Assembly: GCF_000308855.1 (NCBI RefSeq)
Contig: NZ_BAGM01000056.1
Location: 1-64,000, forward strand
Length of the DNA stretch: 64,000 nt
DNA from: Nocardia veterana NBRC 100344
Lineage (GTDB): Bacteria > Actinomycetota > Actinomycetes > Mycobacteriales > Mycobacteriaceae
Direction: 5' to 3'
The position numbers and the translations under genes were made by a program. The notes beneath the pieces were generated by a model. It worked only from the letters and a program-made list of their open reading frames with translations, ran no database searches and had not been told where the DNA came from. Numbering within the stretch: position 1 is the first letter of the stretch; every line of letters starts with the position of its first letter. Below, piece by piece: positions 17,160-25,740 of this stretch.

Positions 17160-17930
17160 GTGCCAATCGTGTTCGAAACCGGGGGACTGCAGCAGCTTGA
17201 CCAGACCACGTGGGGGAATCCGGCCACCCGTGACATCATCACGCTGAGCTACATCGATCTGGTACCGGACTTACCCGCCCCGCTGTCCGACATCGACACA
17301 TTGCGCCGCCGTCTCACCGAACTGCAGGCCGAATTCGGCTGCCTGATCGAGGCCCACGCCATCACCGTGGACTCGCAACCGGCGCTGTTGCGGCTGGAGA
17401 AGTTCCCCCTGGCCGATCAGGCCAGCGGCCTCGGCTTCACCGCCGGCATCGTCGTGCCGAAGGCCGGCTGCAGTGCCATTCTCAAGATCATGTGCCCCGA
17501 AACCGGACGGTCTGGGGTGCGGGAGGCCGCGGTGGTGCCGAAGGTCGGGTTCGCGAACATGTTCCCGCCGCATCCGTACGCGCCCGAGGTGAAGGGCAAA
17601 CTGCCCTACAACGTCGCCGACGACGCCCGTTGGGATCCGCAGTTCCCGGACCATCCGCTGACCCGGGCGCGGCGCTGGATCACCCACATCAGCCGGACCG
17701 CTCGCATCGATCCCCGCTTCGCGGCGCTGCCACCGTTCCCGGGCCCGGCCGCCGACGCCACCGCCGGTGCGGTGGAACCGGCAACACAGCCCGCGCCGGC
17801 GGCCAAACCGGATCCGGGCAAGACCACGCCGATTCCGGCGCAGGCGCCGGTGACCGACGGCAAGGCGCCCGCGACGCCGCCGCCGTTGCCGCGGGCCGCC
17901 CGAGCTAGTGCGGCCGCGGCTTCTCGGTGA
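17160..17930 (+). CDS. Uncharacterised protein, paralogue of the one at 62826
   Basis: 256 residues, no signal peptide, no membrane segment and no family I can name. It aligns end to end with the 215-residue protein at 62826-63473, at roughly 45% identity by eye. Shared blocks are MPIxFxTxGLQQ at the N-terminus, GCLIEAH, an ExFP/EKxP block, an IIVP-like strand, PPHPYAP, LPYxxADDARWDPxFPDH and LTRARRW. The last 55 residues here are an added Ala/Pro-rich low-complexity tail absent from the paralogue. The conserved acidic, His and Arg residues could form a site but no motif is recognised. It appears leaderless and overlaps the 3' end of the convergent methyltransferase gene by 26 bases. Confidence 0.75.
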   Translation: MPIVFETGGLQQLDQTTWGNPATRDIITLSYIDLVPDLPAPLSDIDTLRRRLTELQAEFGCLIEAHAITVDSQPALLRLEKFPLADQASGLGFTAGIVVPKAGCSAILKIMCPETGRSGVREAAVVPKVGFANMFPPHPYAPEVKGKLPYNVADDARWDPQFPDHPLTRARRWITHISRTARIDPRFAALPPFPGPAADATAGAVEPATQPAPAAKPDPGKTTPIPAQAPVTDGKAPATPPPLPRAARASAAAASR

Positions 17931-18786
17931 CGAAAATCGCTGTGCCGGGAAAGATCTCCCCGCGCAACGGGCTCCACTGACCCCATTCCCGGTCCAGCCA
18001 CTCCGGCCACTCCGGTTCGACGATGTCGAGCAGGACCAGGCCCGCGCCGACGATGTCGCGGACCCGGTCGCCGATGGTGCGGTGATGCTCGACGTAGACC
18101 GGCTCGTCGTCGGCGTCGACCTCGACATAGGGAGTGCGGTCGAAGTAGGGGACGGTGGCATGCAGGCCGTCGGGGCCCGGATCGTCGGGGAAGATCCAGC
18201 GCATCGGATGGTTGACCGAGAACACCCAGCGCCCGCCGGGGCGCAGCACTCGCGCCACCTCGCGCATCACCTGGCCGGCATCGGCGACGAACGGCACCGC
18301 GCCGAAGGCCGAACACGCCAGATCGAACGATTCCGCCGCGAACGGCAGCGCCTCGGCACCGGCCTGCACCAGCGGCACCTGCGGCCCGCCCCGGGCCATC
18401 GCGGCGAGCCCGCGATCGAGCATCGCGCGTGACAGGTCCAGGCCGACCGGATCGGCGCCCTGCGCGGCCAGCCAGCGCGAACACGGCGCGGACCCGCAGC
18501 CGATCTCGAGGACGCGCCGCCCGCGCACCTCACCGAGCAGATGCCAATCGCCCTCGTGCAGGCCCTCCGGACACCAGACGAATTCCCCGGAGTCGGAGTC
18601 GACGCCCAGGAAATCGGCGTGAGCGTCGTGATACTGCGCGGCGTCGGCGTCCCACCAGCGGCGGCTGGCCCGCTGGCTGGCCGCCGACCCGACCTTCGTG
18701 CGACTCACCCGAGCCGTGCCGAGGACGGCCTCGGCCTGGGCGTGGCGCTGCGCACCGGACGATTCCGGAGACTGCTCATCCGACAT
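17905..18786 (-). CDS. Class I SAM-dependent methyltransferase
   Basis: 293-residue methyltransferase. About 50 residues of charged N-terminus precede a WWDADAAQYHDAH segment. Motif I is VLEIGCGSAPCSRWL, the acidic residue after strand 2 is in VGLDLSRAML, and the later motif is FDLACSAFGAVPFV. The C-terminal half (WVFSVNHPMRWIFPDD) matches actinobacterial methyltransferase_11/25-type proteins of unknown substrate. The ATG at 18786 sits seven bases after a TACGCT hexamer on this strand. The 3' end overlaps the convergent gene by 26 bases, a tail-to-tail overlap of Ala/Pro-rich and basic C-termini. Confidence 0.83.
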   Translation of the reverse strand: MSDEQSPESSGAQRHAQAEAVLGTARVSRTKVGSAASQRASRRWWDADAAQYHDAHADFLGVDSDSGEFVWCPEGLHEGDWHLLGEVRGRRVLEIGCGSAPCSRWLAAQGADPVGLDLSRAMLDRGLAAMARGGPQVPLVQAGAEALPFAAESFDLACSAFGAVPFVADAGQVMREVARVLRPGGRWVFSVNHPMRWIFPDDPGPDGLHATVPYFDRTPYVEVDADDEPVYVEHHRTIGDRVRDIVGAGLVLLDIVEPEWPEWLDREWGQWSPLRGEIFPGTAIFVTEKPRPH

Positions 18787-18793
18787 GGCTGGC

Positions 18794-18799
18794 AGCGTA
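18794..18799 (-). promoter_or_regulatory. Leaderless-type -10 (TACGCT, minus strand)
   Basis: TACGCT on the minus strand lies seven bases before the ATG at 18786. Confidence 0.5.
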
Positions 18800-18923
18800 T
18801 GGCACGGGCGGGAGGTACCGGGCCGCGGCGGCACGGTTGACATTCGACGTGACGGGTACCACAGTGTGCGGGAACGGTGTTCGAGGCCGGATGCGTGATG
18901 GGGGTGCGGGCAGGGGCCCGTGT

Positions 18924-18953
18924 TTGCTTGGCGTAAGTCACGTCGCGTACGCT
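18924..18953 (+). promoter_or_regulatory. Candidate rpsA promoter
   Basis: TTGCTT (18924-18929) and TACGCT (18948-18953) are separated by 18 bases. Transcription from here would give rpsA a leader of about 325 bases. Confidence 0.45.
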
Positions 18954-18999
18954 GTTTCCCGCGAGTGTCTTCGGCATTTGCGTAACCGCTGACGGTACT

Positions 19000-19130
19000 G
19001 TAGCGCTCGGTACTGCGGAGCCACTGGTGCTACACGGCCAATGGTATTGCGGAGCACCGGTGTAGCGGGGTTTCGCAGCAGCAGGGGTTACGGATTTCGG
19101 AAGTCGCCCGCAGGCTGTGGTTCCACAGCC
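19000..19130 (+). repeat. Repetitive, dyad-rich rpsA leader
   Basis: GGTACTGCGGAGCCACTGG is followed about 35 bases later by GGTATTGCGGAGCACCGG, an imperfect direct repeat. GCTACAC and GTGTAGC in the same stretch form an inverted repeat, so a large hairpin is possible. A second hairpin, GGCTGT/ACAGCC with extension, is centred at 19113-19130. GCTGTG recurs several more times up to 19220. Confidence 0.5.
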
Positions 19131-19287
19131 GGTGCTGTGAGTTTCTGCAGTGAGTACAGCGTTGTGCTGTGTCGCAGCGATGTGCTGTGCATGGCCGTCA
19201 ACGTAGTTCCACCGCTGTGACTTCACAGCAAAACCGAGAGTTCCAATGTCCACTACCGACCACAATCCGTCCGGAGCAACCCAACAT

Positions 19288-20757
19288 ATGCCCACCACCG
19301 TCACCTCGCCGCAGGTAGCCGTCAACGACATCGGCTCCGCCGAGGACTTCCTCGCCGCCATCGACAAGACGATCAAGTACTTCAACGATGGAGATATCGT
19401 CGAAGGCACCATCGTCAAGGTCGATCGGGACGAGGTTCTGCTCGACATCGGTTACAAGACCGAAGGCGTCATCCCTTCCCGCGAACTGTCCATCAAGCAC
19501 GATGTCGACCCGGCCGAGGTCGTTTCCGTGGGCGATGAGGTCGAGGCCCTCGTTCTCACCAAGGAGGACAAGGAAGGCCGCCTGATCCTGTCGAAGAAGC
19601 GCGCGCAGTACGAGCGGGCGTGGGGCACCATCGAGGAGCTCAAGGAGAAGGACGAGGCCGTCAAGGGCACCGTCATCGAGGTCGTCAAGGGTGGTCTGAT
19701 CCTGGACATCGGCCTGCGTGGCTTCCTCCCGGCCTCCCTGGTCGAGATGCGTCGCGTCCGCGATCTGCAGCCGTACGTCGGCAAGGAGATCGAGGCGAAG
19801 ATCATCGAACTGGACAAGAACCGCAACAACGTGGTCCTGTCCCGCCGCGCCTGGCTGGAGCAGACCCAGTCGGAGGTCCGCAGCGAGTTCCTGCACCAGC
19901 TGCAGAAGGGCCAGGTCCGCAAGGGCGTCGTGTCCTCGATCGTCAACTTCGGCGCGTTCGTCGATCTCGGCGGCGTCGACGGTCTGGTGCACGTCTCCGA
20001 GCTGTCCTGGAAGCACATCGACCACCCGTCCGAGGTCGTCGAGGTCGGTATGGAGGTCACCGTCGAGGTGCTCGACGTCGACCTGGACCGCGAGCGGGTC
20101 TCGCTGTCGCTCAAGGCGACCCAGGAAGACCCGTGGCGTCAGTTCGCCCGCACCCACGCCATCGGCCAGATCGTGCCCGGCAAGGTCACCAAGCTGGTTC
20201 CGTTCGGTGCGTTCGTGCGCGTCGAGGAGGGCATCGAGGGCCTGGTGCACATCTCCGAGCTGGCCGAGCGCCACGTCGAGGTGCCGGACCAGGTTGTCGC
20301 CGTGGGCGACGACGCGATGGTCAAGGTCATCGACATCGACCTGGAGCGTCGCCGGATCTCGCTGTCGCTGAAGCAGGCGAACGAGGACTACCACGCCGAG
20401 TTCGACCCGTCGAAGTACGGCATGGCCGACAGCTACGACGAGCAGGGCAACTACATCTTCCCCGAGGGCTTCGACCCCGAGACCAACGAATGGCTCGAGG
20501 GCTACGAGAAGCAGCGGGAGGAGTGGGAGAACCGCTACGCCGAGGCGGAGCGTCGCCACAAGATGCACACCGCTCAGATGGAGAAGATGGCGGCCGACGC
20601 CGCCGCCGAGGCCGCCAACGGTGGTGCCTCCGGCAACTACTCCTCCGAGAGCGGCGCGCAGGCCTCGTCCTCGAGCTCCGCTGAGCCGGCCGGTGGTTCG
20701 CTGGCGAGCGACGCCCAGCTGGCCGCGCTGCGCGAAAAGCTGTCCGGCAACGCGTAA
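19288..20757 (+). CDS. rpsA: 30S ribosomal protein S1
   Basis: 489-residue ribosomal protein S1 with four S1 (OB-fold) RNA-binding repeats: about 32-105, 120-190, 205-275 and 290-365. The repeats show GTIVKVDRDEVLLDIG, GTVIEVVKGGLILDIGLRG, GVVSSIVNFGAFVDLGGVDG and GKVTKLVPFGAFVRVEEG. An acidic, then Ser/Ala-rich tail follows, as in other actinobacterial S1 proteins. It binds mRNA on the 30S subunit. The ATG at 19288 (MPTTVTSPQVAVNDIGS) is favoured because mycobacterial RpsA begins there by homology; an in-frame ATG at 19246 would add 14 residues. The leader is long and repetitive, which suggests autogenous control. Confidence 0.96.
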   Translation: MPTTVTSPQVAVNDIGSAEDFLAAIDKTIKYFNDGDIVEGTIVKVDRDEVLLDIGYKTEGVIPSRELSIKHDVDPAEVVSVGDEVEALVLTKEDKEGRLILSKKRAQYERAWGTIEELKEKDEAVKGTVIEVVKGGLILDIGLRGFLPASLVEMRRVRDLQPYVGKEIEAKIIELDKNRNNVVLSRRAWLEQTQSEVRSEFLHQLQKGQVRKGVVSSIVNFGAFVDLGGVDGLVHVSELSWKHIDHPSEVVEVGMEVTVEVLDVDLDRERVSLSLKATQEDPWRQFARTHAIGQIVPGKVTKLVPFGAFVRVEEGIEGLVHISELAERHVEVPDQVVAVGDDAMVKVIDIDLERRRISLSLKQANEDYHAEFDPSKYGMADSYDEQGNYIFPEGFDPETNEWLEGYEKQREEWENRYAEAERRHKMHTAQMEKMAADAAAEAANGGASGNYSSESGAQASSSSSAEPAGGSLASDAQLAALREKLSGNA

Positions 20758-20770
20758 TCGCTGAGCTGTA

Positions 20771-20810
20771 CGAAGGCTCCGGTCCGAAAGGGTCGGAGCC
20801 TTCGTCGTTG
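20771..20810 (+). terminator. rpsA terminator
   Basis: CGAAGGCTCCG (20771-20781) pairs perfectly with CGGAGCCTTCG (20794-20804), followed by TCGTTGTTG. It begins 13 bases after the rpsA stop. Confidence 0.85.
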
Positions 20811-21143
20811 TTGGGGTCGGTCGGACGCGCCGAGGAGAAGGTGGCATCGTGACCGACCACAGGCCGGGCTCCCGGTGCAGCAGGGCTGTCCGGGTGCCGC
20901 CGATTGCGCGCCCTTTCCGGGCGGCACGGGGGCTAGGACCGGGGCGGTCCCGGCGCCGGGGCTGTGCGGCCTCGGCGCCGCGGAGACCGGTCGAGACATC
21001 GCCGATGGATGGTTTCCGAAGGCGCCACCGGCCGGTCGACCGGATTGAACCCGTTGCCCGTCCGCGGTTCCCGGCGGTCCGTTATTGTCGGCGCAGATCT
21101 TGACACTGTCCTTTTCACCTACGCGGAAGGTCTCGGCACCGGC
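20811..21143 (+). other. Gene-free region upstream of phospholipase C
   Basis: Apparent ORFs here are short and arginine-rich and none has a good start site. I see no repeat or clear promoter. It should hold the promoter of the phospholipase gene. Confidence 0.4.
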
Positions 21144-22673
21144 ATGGGTCTGTTCGACGGCATCAATCGGCGTGATTTTCTGGCGAAGGCGATGGCGGCC
21201 GGTGGTGTCGGCGCGATGGCGGCCTGGGCGAACCCGATCATCGAACGCGCGTACGCCGCCGATCCGGCGGGGATGGGCGGGCTCGGTGACATCGAGCATT
21301 TCGTCCTGCTCATGCAGGAGAACCGCTCCTTCGACCACTATTTCGGAACCCTTTCCGGCGTATGCGGATTCGACGACGCGTCGACGGCCTGGAAACAGTA
21401 CGGCTACGCACCCGGTGTGGGCCCGACGTCCGAGGGCTACCTTCTCCCGTTCCGGCTCGACACCACTCGCGGCGCCACCCTCGACGGCGAATGCATCAAC
21501 GATCCGGACCACTCCTGGGCCGGCATGCACGAAGCGTGGAACGGCGGCGGCAACGATCGCTGGATGCCGATGTCGGTGGCCAGCGTCGGCGCCGCGAACG
21601 GCCCGGCGGCCATGGGTTACTACACCCGCGCCGACATTCCGGTGCACCACGATCTCGCCGACGCGTTCACGCTGTGCGACCACTACCACTGTTCGGTCCT
21701 CGGGCCGACCGACCCCAACCGTCTGTACTGGGTGTCGGCCACCATCGATCCCGACGGCCGGGCCGGCGGTCCGCTGGTCGAAACCCCGACCCTGATCCCG
21801 CAGAACGCCTACAGCTGGCGTACCTATCCGGAGAATCTGTCGGACGCGGGGGTCAGCTGGAAGATCTACAACAACCGTGACGTCGGGCCGATCTCGTCGG
21901 TGATCCTCGACGGCATGATGGGCTGTTTCAAGCAGGCCGCCGACCCGAATTCCGAACTGGCGCAACGGGGTAAGGCACCGGTCTATCCGCAGGACTTCGC
22001 CGCCGACGTCGCCGCGGATCGGCTGCCGTCGGTGTCCTGGGTTATTCCACCGCTGTTCAACTGCGAGCATCCCGCACTGCCGCCGGCCCTGGGCGCGGTC
22101 GGCATCATGCAGGTGCTCGACATCCTGACATCGAATCCGCGGGTCTGGGAGAAGACGGCCCTGATCGTCAGCTACGACGAGAACGGTGGCTTCTTCGACC
22201 ACGTCACCCCGCCCACCCCGCCGCCCGGGACGCCGGGGGAGTACCTGACGGTAGATCTGAACCGGGTGCCGGCCGCCAAAGGTGTGGCCGGCCCGATCGG
22301 ATTGGGTTATCGGGTCCCGTGTTTCGTCATTTCACCGTATTCGCGCGGCGGTTTGGTCGCCTCGCAGACCTTCGACCACACCTCGCAATTGCGTTTGCTC
22401 GAGCGTCGTTTCGGCGTGGAGGTCCCCAATCTCACCGCCTGGCGACGCAGCGTTACCGGGGATATGACGTCGGCATTCGATTTCGCGAAAGCGCCGGATG
22501 CCACGCCGCCGCGGATCACCGACCCGAAACCGAAATCGGATGCCGCACTGGCCCAGTGCGGGCCGAATATCGCGCTCGGAACCGCCGGTTCGGGAATTCC
22601 CTATCCGGTCCCGCCCAATGCCATGCCCACCCAGGAGCCCGGTAGCCGCCGCAGTCCGAGCGGTCTGGTCTGA
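21144..22673 (+). CDS. Tat-exported phospholipase C / phosphoesterase
   Basis: 509-residue phosphoesterase of the bacterial phospholipase C family, close in length and layout to mycobacterial PlcA-D. The N-terminus has a twin-arginine signal ([15 protein letters not shown], then [15 protein letters not shown]), so it is probably exported folded. The catalytic metal-binding opening is [23 protein letters not shown]. Further conserved blocks are [12 protein letters not shown], a [15 protein letters not shown] metal segment and [14 protein letters not shown]. Family members hydrolyse phosphatidylcholine and related lipids outside the cell. The ATG at 21144 places the Tat motif at residues 8-13. 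From memory, no plc gene lies between rpsA and coaE in M. tuberculosis, so this is an accessory insertion. Confidence 0.9.
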   Translation: MGLFDGINRRDFLAKAMAAGGVGAMAAWANPIIERAYAADPAGMGGLGDIEHFVLLMQENRSFDHYFGTLSGVCGFDDASTAWKQYGYAPGVGPTSEGYLLPFRLDTTRGATLDGECINDPDHSWAGMHEAWNGGGNDRWMPMSVASVGAANGPAAMGYYTRADIPVHHDLADAFTLCDHYHCSVLGPTDPNRLYWVSATIDPDGRAGGPLVETPTLIPQNAYSWRTYPENLSDAGVSWKIYNNRDVGPISSVILDGMMGCFKQAADPNSELAQRGKAPVYPQDFAADVAADRLPSVSWVIPPLFNCEHPALPPALGAVGIMQVLDILTSNPRVWEKTALIVSYDENGGFFDHVTPPTPPPGTPGEYLTVDLNRVPAAKGVAGPIGLGYRVPCFVISPYSRGGLVASQTFDHTSQLRLLERRFGVEVPNLTAWRRSVTGDMTSAFDFAKAPDATPPRITDPKPKSDAALAQCGPNIALGTAGSGIPYPVPPNAMPTQEPGSRRSPSGLV

Positions 22674-22687
22674 GTCGGGAAAAGACC

Positions 22688-22715
22688 GGCGGCCCACCGG
22701 ATCCGGTGGGCCGCC
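22688..22715. terminator. 28-base perfect palindrome, bidirectional terminator
   Basis: The two 14-base arms are exact complements (GGCGGCCCACCGG... at the left). It lies 14 bases after the phospholipase stop and just beyond the stop of the convergent small ORF, so it can serve both strands. Confidence 0.8.
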
Positions 22716-22733
22716 GCGAGCCGAAGGTCCTGG

Positions 22734-22940
22734 TCAGCTCGCCGTGGCCGGAACCCAGCGGGCCGCGGCGCCACGACTGCGCATGGCCGCGAAGCTGTGC
22801 CGTGCCGGACTGAGCAGGGCGGTGAACCACGAGCGGCGATGTTCGGCCAGTGCGGCGGCAACGGCGGGAATTCGGACGCAGTGCACGGTGCCTGCCATAC
22901 CCAGCCGGTGGCGACCCGACTGGATGTTTGTGGTGCGCAA
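22734..22940 (-). CDS. Small basic protein with TTG start
   Basis: 68-residue ORF starting at TTG 22940, with AAGGAAG four bases upstream, a strong Shine-Dalgarno match. The product is basic with a central hydrophobic/aromatic part (TVHCVRIPAVAAALAEHRRSWFTALL) and no recognised domain. It could be a small DNA-, membrane- or envelope-associated protein; I cannot assign a function. Convergence with the phospholipase gene across a strong shared terminator supports it being a real transcription unit, but the short length leaves doubt. Confidence 0.45.
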   Translation of the reverse strand: MRTTNIQSGRHRLGMAGTVHCVRIPAVAAALAEHRRSWFTALLSPARHSFAAMRSRGAAARWVPATAS

Positions 22941-23233
22941 TGATCTTCCTTCGCTAGCTCGGTGGCCTGGATCGCCTGCGGCGAAACAGTAGCGGAACAA
23001 AGGTGACGGGTTGCGGATTTTGCCTGACTTTCACCCCGGCGTGTCGGAAAGTTGCCGACCGCAGGTCGGTATCCGGCGGAAAAAGTTGCGAATTGATATC
23101 GCCCGCGTCACGGAATGGGTAATTGCCGTCCGGGCCGGGTGAGAATCGTTCGGGCGATGGGTAATCAGTTTCGCCGGGGCACGGGCCGGGATGCGGACGC
23201 GCGAGCCGGTCGGGCGGATGCGAGACTGGGGAA
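22941..23233. other. Intergenic region before coaE
   Basis: About 290 bases holding the divergent promoters of the small TTG-start gene and coaE. A GAGACT hexamer at 23222-23227 lies six bases before the coaE ATG and could be a weak leaderless -10. Nothing else is evident. Confidence 0.4.
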
Positions 23234-24430
23234 ATGTTGCGTATCGGTCTCACCGGAGGCATGGGAGCGGGAAAGTCGACGGTGGCACGGCTGCTGGTCG
23301 AGCACGGAGCGGTGCTCGTGGACAGTGACGCCATCGCGCGCGAAGTCGTCGAACCCGGCACCGAGGGCCTGGCCGCCCTCGTCGACGCCTTCGGCCCGGA
23401 GATCCTGGCCGAGGACGGCAGCCTGAACCGCCCGGCGCTTGCGGCGGTCGCCTTCGCCGACGAGCAGTCGCGCACCACCCTGAACTCGATCACCCATCCG
23501 CTGGTCGGGCGCCGCACGACCGAGCTGATCGCCGCCGCGCCCGCGGATGCCATTGTGGTGCAAGATGTTCCGCTGCTGGTCGAGAACAATCTCGGCGCGA
23601 TGATGAATCTCGTCGTGGTGGTGATGGCCGACGAGCAGATCCGCGTGCACCGGCTCGAGCAGTTCCGGGGCGTGAGCCGCGCGGACGCGCGGGCGCGGAT
23701 CGAGGCGCAAGCCAGCGACGAGCAGCGGCGGGCGGCCGCGGATGTCTTGTTGGACAACAACTCCGGCGCCGAGGCGTTGGCGCCGCAGGTGCAGGCGCTC
23801 TGGGAGCGGCGCCTGGTGCCCTTCGAACACAATGTGCGCACCCGGACTCCGGCGAGTTCGTCCGGTGCGGTGCGCTTGGTCGAGCCGGATCCGCAGTGGC
23901 CGGCGCAGGCGCAGCGGCTGATCGGTCGCCTGTGGCTGGCCTGCGGTGGCGACGCCCGCCGCATCGACCACATCGGTTCCACCGCGGTGCCCGGGCTGGC
24001 CGCCAAGGATGTGATCGATATCCAGATCACGGTCGCCGACCTCGCCACGGCCGACGCGTTGCGAGATCGGTTGGCGGACGCCGGTTTCCCGCCGATCGAT
24101 TCGGTGACCCGTGACAACCCGAAGCCCACGGCACAGGATCCCGCGGGTACCGATACCGCGTTGTGGGCGAAACGCCTGCACGGCAGCGCGGATCCGGGCC
24201 GGCTCGCGAATGTTCATGTGCGCGTGGAAGGTTCGCCGGGGCAGCGGTTCGCCCTGGATTTCCGGGACTGGCTGCGCGCCGACGCCGACGCCCGCGCCGA
24301 GTATCTGGAGATCAAACGCCGCGGCGAGGCGGAGGCGGCGGGGAAGCTGGGCGACGAGGCCGTAGTGGCCTACCTGGCGGTGAAGGAACCCTGGTTCGAC
24401 AAGGTCTACGAGCGGATTTCACCGGCCTAG
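23234..24430 (+). CDS. coaE: Dephospho-CoA kinase fused to a GrpB/UPF0157 domain
   Basis: 398 residues. The N-terminal half (1-200) is dephospho-CoA kinase, the last step of coenzyme A synthesis: P-loop GLTGGMGAGKST (7-18), SDAIAREVVEPGT in the substrate region and the QDVPLLVE strand. The C-terminal half (about 215-398) is a GrpB/UPF0157 nucleotidyltransferase-like domain, opening VRLVEPDPQWPAQAQRL with the DHIGSTAVPGLAAKDVIDIQI signature. The same fusion is known in mycobacteria, where the second domain is reported to help CoaE fold or act. The ATG at 23234 begins the P-loop region directly. Confidence 0.95.
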   Translation: MLRIGLTGGMGAGKSTVARLLVEHGAVLVDSDAIAREVVEPGTEGLAALVDAFGPEILAEDGSLNRPALAAVAFADEQSRTTLNSITHPLVGRRTTELIAAAPADAIVVQDVPLLVENNLGAMMNLVVVVMADEQIRVHRLEQFRGVSRADARARIEAQASDEQRRAAADVLLDNNSGAEALAPQVQALWERRLVPFEHNVRTRTPASSSGAVRLVEPDPQWPAQAQRLIGRLWLACGGDARRIDHIGSTAVPGLAAKDVIDIQITVADLATADALRDRLADAGFPPIDSVTRDNPKPTAQDPAGTDTALWAKRLHGSADPGRLANVHVRVEGSPGQRFALDFRDWLRADADARAEYLEIKRRGEAEAAGKLGDEAVVAYLAVKEPWFDKVYERISPA

Positions 24431-24494
24431 TCGCGGCTGGGCGCGGCCCGCCGGCCGTCGAGTTCTCGCCGGCCGTCGCCCCGGGCCGGCTCTC

Positions 24495-25019
24495 TCAGCG
24501 CCGGCCGAGCGTGATGCCACGCGAGCGCAGCCATGCCTCGAAATCGTGTCCGTGCGAGGCGATTCCGTCGATGGCGGTGGTGGCGGCCTCGATGGCCTGC
24601 TGTGCCTGCGCGGCGCTCAGATATCCGGCGGCGTGGGCGGCCAGGAGTTCGTCGACGTCGAGCAGAATCGCCTCCCGTCCGGTGCGTACCACGATGTCGA
24701 GGTAATGGTCGACCGACTTCCACCGCTGCGGCCCCGTCTTGGTGAAATCGCCGATATCGAGGTAGAAGTCCTGATCACGCAGGTGAGTGGGGCGGAAGTG
24801 GAAGACGGTGGCGCGCAGCGACAGTTCCGGTAGCAGCCAGGACTCGAGGTAGTGGAATTCCGGGTGATCGGCCGGGCGGGCCATGTAGAGCCCCCAGGGC
24901 TCGCTCCGAAACGTCTCGACCGGCCGCACGAAACCCTTCGGATCGGTATTGGTGGACTCGGCGAGGTCGAAGTATTCGATTTTCGGCCGATGCAGATCGA
25001 CCACATGCCCCTGCGTCAT
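24495..25019 (-). CDS. DUF402 family protein
   Basis: 174-residue cytoplasmic protein with the DUF402 core. Conserved residues are in FRSEPWGLYMARPADHPEFHYLESWLLPEL, an FYLDIGDFTK strand, and a DHYLDIVV...DVDELLAAHAAGYLS block that supplies the acidic metal-binding residues of the family. Several DUF402 proteins are nucleoside di- or triphosphatases, so hydrolysis of nucleotide phosphates is possible. It corresponds by position to Rv1632c next to coaE. A second copy lies immediately upstream on the same strand, about 40-45% identical by eye. It has its own leaderless-type promoter and is separated from the copy by a strong terminator. Confidence 0.8.
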   Translation of the reverse strand: MTQGHVVDLHRPKIEYFDLAESTNTDPKGFVRPVETFRSEPWGLYMARPADHPEFHYLESWLLPELSLRATVFHFRPTHLRDQDFYLDIGDFTKTGPQRWKSVDHYLDIVVRTGREAILLDVDELLAAHAAGYLSAAQAQQAIEAATTAIDGIASHGHDFEAWLRSRGITLGRR

Positions 25020-25025
25020 GCCCTG

Positions 25026-25031
25026 AATCTA
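25026..25031 (-). promoter_or_regulatory. Leaderless-type -10 (TAGATT, minus strand)
   Basis: TAGATT on the minus strand lies six bases before the ATG at 25019 of the first DUF402 gene. Confidence 0.5.
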
Positions 25032-25052
25032 CCGTCGCGAGGCCGCGGAAGG

Positions 25053-25093
25053 CCCGCTCGCGCCGATGATCGTTCCGTCGCGGCGCGAGCGGG
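25053..25093 (-). terminator. Terminator between the two DUF402 genes
   Basis: CCCGCTCGCGCCG (25053-25065) pairs with CGGCGCGAGCGGG (25081-25093), a perfect 13-base stem. It directly follows the stop of the upstream DUF402 gene. Confidence 0.8.
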
Positions 25094-25104
25094 TCGGGAC
25101 GCGG

Positions 25105-25740
25105 TCACAGCCAGTGCAGCGTGATGCCCTGGGTGGCGAGCCAGCGTTCGAAGTTGTGATCGTGCGAGGCGATGCCGTCGACGACGGCCGTGGCCCGTTC
25201 GAACGCGCGCTGTGCCGTCTCGGCCGACACATGGCCGGCCGCATGCGCGGCGAACAGTTCGTCGACCCCGCGCAACTCGCAGACGTGGCCGTTGCGAGCG
25301 ACGATATCGATGTAGTGGTATTCGGCGCGCCAGCGCTTCGGCTCGATCTTGGCGAAGTTGCCGATATAGATGTGATAGATCGGATCGCGATCGTGCGCCG
25401 CGTTGACGTGGTGCATCGTGACGCGGATCGCCTGCTCCGGCAGCAACCAGGTCTCGGTGTAGCGGTAGGGCGGGGTATCGGCAGCTCGTACCAGATACAG
25501 TCCCCACGGTTCGACGTGATAACTGTCGACCGAATGGACGAAACCGCGGGAATCGGTTCTGGTGAGATCGGCGATGTCGAAATATTCGACGTGCGGTCTA
25601 TGCGCCGCCGTATCCGATGGGGGCACCGGAATCGGTGTTTTTCGGCCCGGAATGTTGCGATTCGACGGCATTGGGCTGACTCCATTGGGCGCGGCAGTGC
25701 GCAGAGTCCGGGTGACACGTTCAGCGAGGAAACCGGCCAT
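25105..25740 (-). CDS. DUF402 family protein, tandem paralogue
   Basis: 211 residues: about 45 divergent N-terminal residues, then a DUF402 core matching the neighbouring copy (PHVEYFDIADL, SYHVEPWGLYLVR, TETWLLPEQ, YHIYIGNFAKIEPKRW, YHYIDIV, GVDELFAAHAAGHVS). The acidic residues of the core are kept, so it is probably active. The ATG at 25740 has GAAGGG about eight bases upstream; an ATG at 25668 is an alternative that would remove most of the extra N-terminus. It is likely the product of a local duplication followed by divergence. Confidence 0.75.
   Translation of the reverse strand: MAGFLAERVTRTLRTAAPNGVSPMPSNRNIPGRKTPIPVPPSDTAAHRPHVEYFDIADLTRTDSRGFVHSVDSYHVEPWGLYLVRAADTPPYRYTETWLLPEQAIRVTMHHVNAAHDRDPIYHIYIGNFAKIEPKRWRAEYHYIDIVARNGHVCELRGVDELFAAHAAGHVSAETAQRAFERATAVVDGIASHDHNFERWLATQGITLHWL

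Noticed and set aside
19198-20847. A 549-codon frame antisense to rpsA
   Set aside because: The repetitive Leu/Asp/Val pattern is the mirror of the S1 repeats; rpsA is certain.
20849-21103. A small plus-strand ORF between rpsA and phospholipase C
   Set aside because: Arg/Pro-rich, no family features and no ribosome-binding site.
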